Of a stretch of DNA of 43,984 bases, positions 38,840 to 43,984 are shown piece after piece. A program made the translations under genes and the position numbers. Origin of the DNA: Planctomycetes bacterium GWA2_39_15 (GTDB lineage Bacteria > Planctomycetota > Brocadiia > Brocadiales > Brocadiaceae); assembly GCA_001824485.1 (NCBI GenBank), contig MHXP01000229.1, forward strand, positions 1 through 43,984, written 5' to 3'. The notes under the pieces are model-generated. The model ran no database searches. It saw only the letters and a list, made by a program, of their open reading frames with translations, and had not been told where the DNA came from. Each line of letters starts with the position of its first letter. Positions within the stretch are counted from its first letter, which is position 1.

Positions 38840-39847
38840 TTGATGATGAAAAAAGCTGCAATTATTGTTTCGGATTTTTACCTGAAAAACAGAATGTTTG
38901 ATTTAAATGATCCTGTGTCAAACAGAGATAATATATCTTACTCTAATTATTTACTGAAAACGGAGTTGTTGAAAAGCGATATAGATTTAAGTACACAAGA
39001 TATAAACAAGGTGCAAGATTCAAATATAGTGTTTTTTAATGACATGCCTAGTAAAATACCTGTGAAAAAAAAAGGACAAAAATTTTATTTATTTGCAATG
39101 GAGAGTATTGCTGTTCATCCGATAAATTTTGACTTAAAAAGATATGTTAATTTTGATAAGGTATTTACGTGGAAAGATGATATCACTGATGGCAATAAGG
39201 TTATAAAAATTAATTATTCATTCCAATTTAATCCCATAATTAAGTTAGAATTAGGCAAAGAAAATAAGTTGGTTTTTGTCATGGCTGGTAATAAATATTC
39301 GAAACACGAACATGAACTTTATAGTCACAGGATAGAAATAATTAATTGGTTTGAAAAAAATCATCCGGAGGATTTTGGTTTATTTGGAGTTGGATGGGAT
39401 ATGTTTCAACCAAAAAATATTTTTTGTAAAATGATTAACAGGACGAAAATGTCGAAATTGTTTATGAAAGACCATCTTTGCTATCGTGGGATTGCAATAT
39501 CTAAAAAATCTGTTTATCCCAAATACAAATTTAATATATGTTATGAGAACGTTAAAGATATTCCTGGATACATTACGGATAAAATTTTTGATTGTTTCTT
39601 CGCGGGCTGTGTTCCCATATATTGGGGGGCAAATAATGTAACAGACCACATTCCTAAAAACTGCTTTATAGATAAGAGGGATTTTGATTCTTACGAAGTA
39701 TTATATGAATTCATTAAGAATATGGACGATACAACGTACCAGCAATATCTTAAGAATGCGCAAGAATATTTGAACAGTCCCATGTCGTACGGATTTACTG
39801 CCGAGTGTTTTGTTAAAACTATTATAAGTGAAATTGCTAATGTATAG
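38840..39847 (+). CDS. GT10-like (alpha-1,3/4-fucosyltransferase family) glycosyltransferase
   Basis: KFNICYENVKDIPGYITDKIFDCFFAGCVPIYWGANNVTDHIPKNCFIDKRDF, the hallmark GT10 donor-binding region. Confidence 0.88.
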   Translation: MMMKKAAIIVSDFYLKNRMFDLNDPVSNRDNISYSNYLLKTELLKSDIDLSTQDINKVQDSNIVFFNDMPSKIPVKKKGQKFYLFAMESIAVHPINFDLKRYVNFDKVFTWKDDITDGNKVIKINYSFQFNPIIKLELGKENKLVFVMAGNKYSKHEHELYSHRIEIINWFEKNHPEDFGLFGVGWDMFQPKNIFCKMINRTKMSKLFMKDHLCYRGIAISKKSVYPKYKFNICYENVKDIPGYITDKIFDCFFAGCVPIYWGANNVTDHIPKNCFIDKRDFDSYEVLYEFIKNMDDTTYQQYLKNAQEYLNSPMSYGFTAECFVKTIISEIANV

Positions 39848-40104
39848 GAACGTTGTAGTAATTTCACTTGGCAAGGCATATTTCAAGTGGGTGTTCGCCT
39901 TGCCTCTATTCGCTACATTGTAAATTATCTGATGTTGTGCCGCTTAAACAGAAGTACAAGAGACAATTTACTAAAAGCAATCAAACATTGGAAATGATAA
40001 AGACTTTAAAATATAAGTTATTCGGGTGTATAGTACGCATTGCAAATATGCTGCTTATTAATATGATGATATGGAGATGACACCGTTGAATTTTGGCACT
40101 TAAA

Positions 40105-41559
40105 ATGAACATACTCTTTATATATTCATTACAGGATGCACAATCAACTTCCAAACCGTTACAGTCATTTGGGCAAATGCAGTTTGGCATTTCTTATATT
40201 TCATCGTTTTTAAAAAAGCATGGCCACACCACAAAATTAGCTGTTTTAACCAGAGCTTTCAACAAAAAAAAGGAAGACTTTTGGGGGAAATATATAGAAG
40301 ATTTCAAGCCAAAATTAATCTGTTTCACATCTGTAAGTACTGAGTATCGGTTTATTGCAAGCGTTGCGAAGTATATAAAGGATAGTTACAGAAACAGTTA
40401 CCTGTTGATTGGCGGTCCTCACGTCTCTTTAAACCCCGGCGATGTTTTATTAGACGCCTTTGATGCTTTATGCATTGGCGAAGGAGAATTTCCTACTCTT
40501 GAATTGGTTGCACAATTAGAAAGCGGTATTGCACCTTCAGGCATTCCCAATCTCTGGATTAAAAACGGCGCCCAGATTGAGAAAAATGCGCAACGGCCAT
40601 TTTCGCAAGATTTGAATATATTGCCCTTTCCTGATCGAGAGATGTGGAAAGACTGGATAGGTGAACAACCCGCATCAATAACTCCCGTTTTGCTGGGACG
40701 AGGCTGTCCGTTCCAGTGCACGTATTGTAGCAATCATGCCCTGAGGAAAATTGCTTCTGGATCTTACGTTAGATTAAGATCTCCGGATAATGTTATCGAA
40801 GAGATAAAGGAAATTATCGCTTTCGATCCAACCCGAAAAGATATTTATCTGGAAGTGGAGACGATGGGTGTAAATCGCAAATGGGATATGGAATTGTGCG
40901 CTAAACTGGAGGTATTAAATGCAAGTCTTGGTCATCCTTTGAATTTTGGAGTTAATCTGAGAGTTACACCGAATGCAGATATTGAAAACCTTTTTGTGGC
41001 CTTTAAAAGGAGTAATTTCAAATTTGTAAATATTGGATTGGAATCCGGAAGTGAAAGGGTGCGCCGTGAGATATTGAAACGAAGTTACTCAAACGAAGAT
41101 GTTATTAAAGCGGTTGCTTTAGCAAGAAAGTATAGTTTGAAGGTGAATTTCTACAATCTTATGGGTATTCCGGGAGAAACATTAGCCGATTTTCAGGAAA
41201 CAATAAGAATAAATAGAATTTGCCAACCCGATTCTCTGATGGTGAGCATTTTTTATCCATATCCAGGAACTGATTTGCATTCTCTCTGTAAGGAGCAAGG
41301 ATTATTGCATGAACAACTTAATCAGGATATGGAAAGGTCCAAAGCGATTTTAAACCTTCCTGGATTTCCAAAGAAACAAATACAAAAGAATTATATCTGG
41401 TTTGACTTTTATGTCTATAAAGGTTACAAACCAATGTACAAAATACTGGCGAGTGTTATGGCGCGTACGGTACATTCAAACTATAGCTTAAATAGATTTT
41501 ATAGATGGATAACGAGCATTTCCTTTTTCAAGGTTATAAAGCGCTTCCTTAAATCCTAG
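40105..41559 (+). CDS. B12-binding rSAM protein
   Basis: MQFGISYISSFLKKHGH; IGGPHVSLNP; IGEGEFPTLEL; GRGCPFQCTYCSNHAL; NLMGIPGETLADFQ. Confidence 0.92.
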   Translation: MNILFIYSLQDAQSTSKPLQSFGQMQFGISYISSFLKKHGHTTKLAVLTRAFNKKKEDFWGKYIEDFKPKLICFTSVSTEYRFIASVAKYIKDSYRNSYLLIGGPHVSLNPGDVLLDAFDALCIGEGEFPTLELVAQLESGIAPSGIPNLWIKNGAQIEKNAQRPFSQDLNILPFPDREMWKDWIGEQPASITPVLLGRGCPFQCTYCSNHALRKIASGSYVRLRSPDNVIEEIKEIIAFDPTRKDIYLEVETMGVNRKWDMELCAKLEVLNASLGHPLNFGVNLRVTPNADIENLFVAFKRSNFKFVNIGLESGSERVRREILKRSYSNEDVIKAVALARKYSLKVNFYNLMGIPGETLADFQETIRINRICQPDSLMVSIFYPYPGTDLHSLCKEQGLLHEQLNQDMERSKAILNLPGFPKKQIQKNYIWFDFYVYKGYKPMYKILASVMARTVHSNYSLNRFYRWITSISFFKVIKRFLKS

Positions 41560-41586
41560 AAATTTTTGTGTTAAGGAGATAATATC

Positions 41587-41754
41587 ATGGGTGCGATACA
41601 TGTAACGGTAACTTTATCATGGCCAGAGGCGAAAGAATCGTTTGAAGCGCTATTTTTAGTTGATACAGGAGCAACAGATTCTATGGCGCCTGGTTCTAAG
41701 TCAACAAAAGCCGGCTTTAAACCAGCTATTCCTTTAAAATGCGTATCGCAATAA
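41587..41754 (+). pseudogene. Truncated clan-AA retropepsin-like aspartic protease fragment
   Basis: MGAIHVTVTLSWPEAKESFEALFLVDTGATDSMAPGSKSTKAGFKP (DTGAT motif); RBS-like AAGGAG upstream; runs into the next gene. Confidence 0.65.
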
Positions 41755-42872
41755 ACGCTCTATCTGCAGTAGCAGGAGGTGGAGTTACTTACTTAAATCA
41801 ATTATTTAAACATCTCTCAATAATAGATGAAAAGAATGAATATATCATTATTACTACAAAAAGAGGGGAAAAAGCGCTCCATATAAATTACAAGAACTTT
41901 CAGGTATTTTCTTTTAAAATGCCAAGCCTTTCACCAATCCTCCGCCTGCTTTGGGAACAATTTTGTTTATGGCACATTTTAAAAAAACGAAAGGCGGATA
42001 TTTTATACTCTCCTGCAAATATTGGCCTAATTTTCCATTCCTTTCCCACTGTCCTCATGATTCAAACAGTAGCGCCTTTTGATTCAGAAATGATAAAAAA
42101 ACAAAACATATATTATCAATTGAAATTTAATCTTTTAAAGATATTAACTACCTTATCAGTCCCTAAGGCAAGAAATGTTATATTCATAACGAATAAGGCA
42201 AGGAAGTATCTGAGTCATTATTATAAACTACCTGAACGTAAAACCTCAGTTATATATCACGGGAGGAGTACATTATTCAGACCGGATTTGGATTACGATC
42301 GGTTGCAAGAGATTAAAAAGAAATACGGATTAGGCGAATTTATTCTGTACGTCTCTAATATATATCAATATAAAAATTTTTGGGAATTGATCAAGGCGTT
42401 TTCGCTGATTAAAGATGAGGTCAATCCCGATTTAAAACTTGCGCTTGTAGGAAGAAGTTTTGATAATAGGTATACGGAATCATTAAAAGCCCTTGTTTCG
42501 AGTGAGAAAATGGAAGATCGTGTCATATTTTTCGGACACGTTCCTTATGAAGAAGTGCCTTTTTTATATGTGCTTTGTAAGTTATTCGTATATCCGTCAA
42601 CATGTGAATCCTTCGGGATGACTCTGGTTGAGGCAATGGCTTGCGGGGCGACTATTTTATCATCAAATATAGAGCCGATGCCGGAAATATGCCAGGATGC
42701 AGCAAGGTACTTCGATCCTTTTAATCCACAAGATATTGCTGAAAAGATAAAAGCCGTATTGTCGAATACTATTTTATTACAAGAATTAAGGCAGCGTTCA
42801 CTAAAAAGAGCAAGTCGCTTTAGCTGGGAAGAAACGGCGAGAAAGACGTTACAGGTATTTGAAAAATGGTAA
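41739..42872 (+). CDS. Family 4 glycosyltransferase
   Basis: MRIAINALSAVAGGGVTYLNQL; FILYVSNIYQYKNFWELIKAF; FVYPSTCESFGMTLVEAMACGATIL. Confidence 0.93.
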   Translation: MRIAINALSAVAGGGVTYLNQLFKHLSIIDEKNEYIIITTKRGEKALHINYKNFQVFSFKMPSLSPILRLLWEQFCLWHILKKRKADILYSPANIGLIFHSFPTVLMIQTVAPFDSEMIKKQNIYYQLKFNLLKILTTLSVPKARNVIFITNKARKYLSHYYKLPERKTSVIYHGRSTLFRPDLDYDRLQEIKKKYGLGEFILYVSNIYQYKNFWELIKAFSLIKDEVNPDLKLALVGRSFDNRYTESLKALVSSEKMEDRVIFFGHVPYEEVPFLYVLCKLFVYPSTCESFGMTLVEAMACGATILSSNIEPMPEICQDAARYFDPFNPQDIAEKIKAVLSNTILLQELRQRSLKRASRFSWEETARKTLQVFEKW

Positions 42873-42890
42873 CAGTTCACGTGGTGTGTA

Positions 42891-42990
42891 TGACAACCCC
42901 CTGACTCCCCCTTTATTAAGGGGGAGTACAGACGCCCCGCCGGGGCGTCTCTACAAAATTCCCCCTTAGAAAAGGGGGCAATGGGGTTGT
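42891..42990. repeat. Intergenic repeat of three consecutive hairpins within an outer inverted repeat
   Basis: ACAACCCC...GGGGTTGT outer arms; CCCCCTTTATTAAGGGGG, GACGCCCCGCCGGGGCGTC and CCCCCTTAGAAAAGGGGG inside. Confidence 0.85.
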
Positions 42991-43039
42991 ATCCTGCATA
43001 CATTTCAAACCGGCTGAACTGTTACATGGAAGGTTTAAA

Positions 43040-43972
43040 ATGCAGAAAGAGAAAGTCTTAATAGTTAAGGTAGGGTACTCAGAAACACTTGACGGCGAGA
43101 TAGGTATGATAACAAGCCTGGGTGATGTACTCAGGAGTACTGTGTTATTGCATCTTTATAAGCATGCTCATGTCACCTGGCTTGTTGATGAAAAGGCATT
43201 TCCCCTTCTCAGGGGTAATCCTTTTATCCAGAGAATACTTCCTTATGACCTTACCTCCATACTTCAATTACAATCAGAGAGATTTGATACGGTTATTAAT
43301 CTTGAGAAAGTTCCCGGATTGTGTGCATTTTCAGATACGATTAATGCATGGCGTAGATACGGTTTTAGGTTTGATCCAGAAAACGGAATTGCGCTTGTTT
43401 ACGACGGCTCTCAACACGTATTAGAGATCTGTATGGATCCGGAGTACAAGAAAAAAACAAAGAAATACTGGGAAGAGATTCTTTTTGAGATAGTTGGGGC
43501 AAAATGGCAGGGTGAGAGTAGCATTCTGGGATATAAACCGAAATCCTCTCTTGTGCATGATATCGGTTTTAATTATGATGTGGGTAAAAAATGGCCAAAT
43601 AAGGCATGGCCAATGGAATATTGGAAGGAACTCGAGAATCTTATTGGGAGTAAATATACAATTTCATGGCAGCAAGGCTTGAAAAATATAGAGGAATATT
43701 TTGAATGGATAAATTCCTGCCGTATATTTGTAACCAATGATAGTTTAGGTTTACATATAGCTTGTGCATTAAATAAAAGAATAGTTGCACTGTTTGGACC
43801 TACACTTGCATCTGAAATTTATGTACCAAATAGTATAAAATTAGTGCCTAAATCTGATTATAATTGTATACCTTGTCTGATCCCCAAATGTATCCAAGGC
43901 AAATCATGTATGAATTATATAGAACCCAAAATGGTTTACGATGCAATTGAATGTAGTATAAATGATAGGTAA
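43040..43972 (+). CDS. Glycosyltransferase family 9 (heptosyltransferase-like)
   Basis: ILIVKVGYSETLDGEIGMITSLGDVLRSTVLLHLYKHAHVTWLVDEKAFPLL...CRIFVTNDSLGLHIACALNKRIVALFGPT. Confidence 0.9.
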   Translation: MQKEKVLIVKVGYSETLDGEIGMITSLGDVLRSTVLLHLYKHAHVTWLVDEKAFPLLRGNPFIQRILPYDLTSILQLQSERFDTVINLEKVPGLCAFSDTINAWRRYGFRFDPENGIALVYDGSQHVLEICMDPEYKKKTKKYWEEILFEIVGAKWQGESSILGYKPKSSLVHDIGFNYDVGKKWPNKAWPMEYWKELENLIGSKYTISWQQGLKNIEEYFEWINSCRIFVTNDSLGLHIACALNKRIVALFGPTLASEIYVPNSIKLVPKSDYNCIPCLIPKCIQGKSCMNYIEPKMVYDAIECSINDR

Positions 43973-43984
43973 TTTTTAATCACA

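Noticed and set aside
9129-41559. RiPP biosynthetic cluster
   Set aside because: No precursor peptide, leader-recognition domain, peptidase or RiPP exporter recognised; the ABC transporter at 3725 is of lipid/glycan type. Short ORFs below the track limit were not exhaustively checked.
42891-42990. CRISPR-like appearance of repeated CCCCCTT units
   Set aside because: Only two similar hairpins with no regular spacer pattern; palindromic intergenic repeat explains it. No CRISPR array seen elsewhere.

Overview
The window reads as a mosaic surface-polysaccharide / nucleotide-sugar locus, almost entirely on the + strand, with heavy gene decay and an unusual density of radical SAM (rSAM) genes. Recognisable sugar modules: the 3' part of gmd at the left edge; a CDP-sugar block (rfbF, rfbG, 3,5-epimerase-like, SDR); a colC-colD pair (GDP-colitose type; ColD-like HH instead of the PLP Lys); a UDP-sugar epimerase-like SDR; and many glycosyltransferases (GT2, GT4, GT9, GT10, CgeB-like). 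Between about 9 and 41.6 kb there are 13 rSAM loci: 10 intact, 2 disrupted, 1 fragment. Eight are CxxxCxxC/SPASM-like proteins and five are B12-binding rSAMs. In the AT-rich core (about 11.8-24.5 kb) five proteins of different catalytic class (two rSAMs, a B12-rSAM, a COG5610-like HAD protein and an FkbM methyltransferase) carry a similar Rossmann-like module. One of these rSAM genes has an in-frame (ACAT)7 repeat near its 5' end, a candidate phase-variation switch. Other features: an IS630-family element with TIRs, a TA-flanked MITE-like element, several palindromic repeats, MNT/HEPN (MntA-HepT) modules including one chimeric toxin, relics of gmd, fcl, CmcI-like and clan-AA protease genes, and four in-frame stops in three otherwise continuous genes. 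No tRNA, rRNA or CRISPR array was recognised. Host identity cannot be settled from the sequence alone. All family calls come from reading motifs, not from searches.
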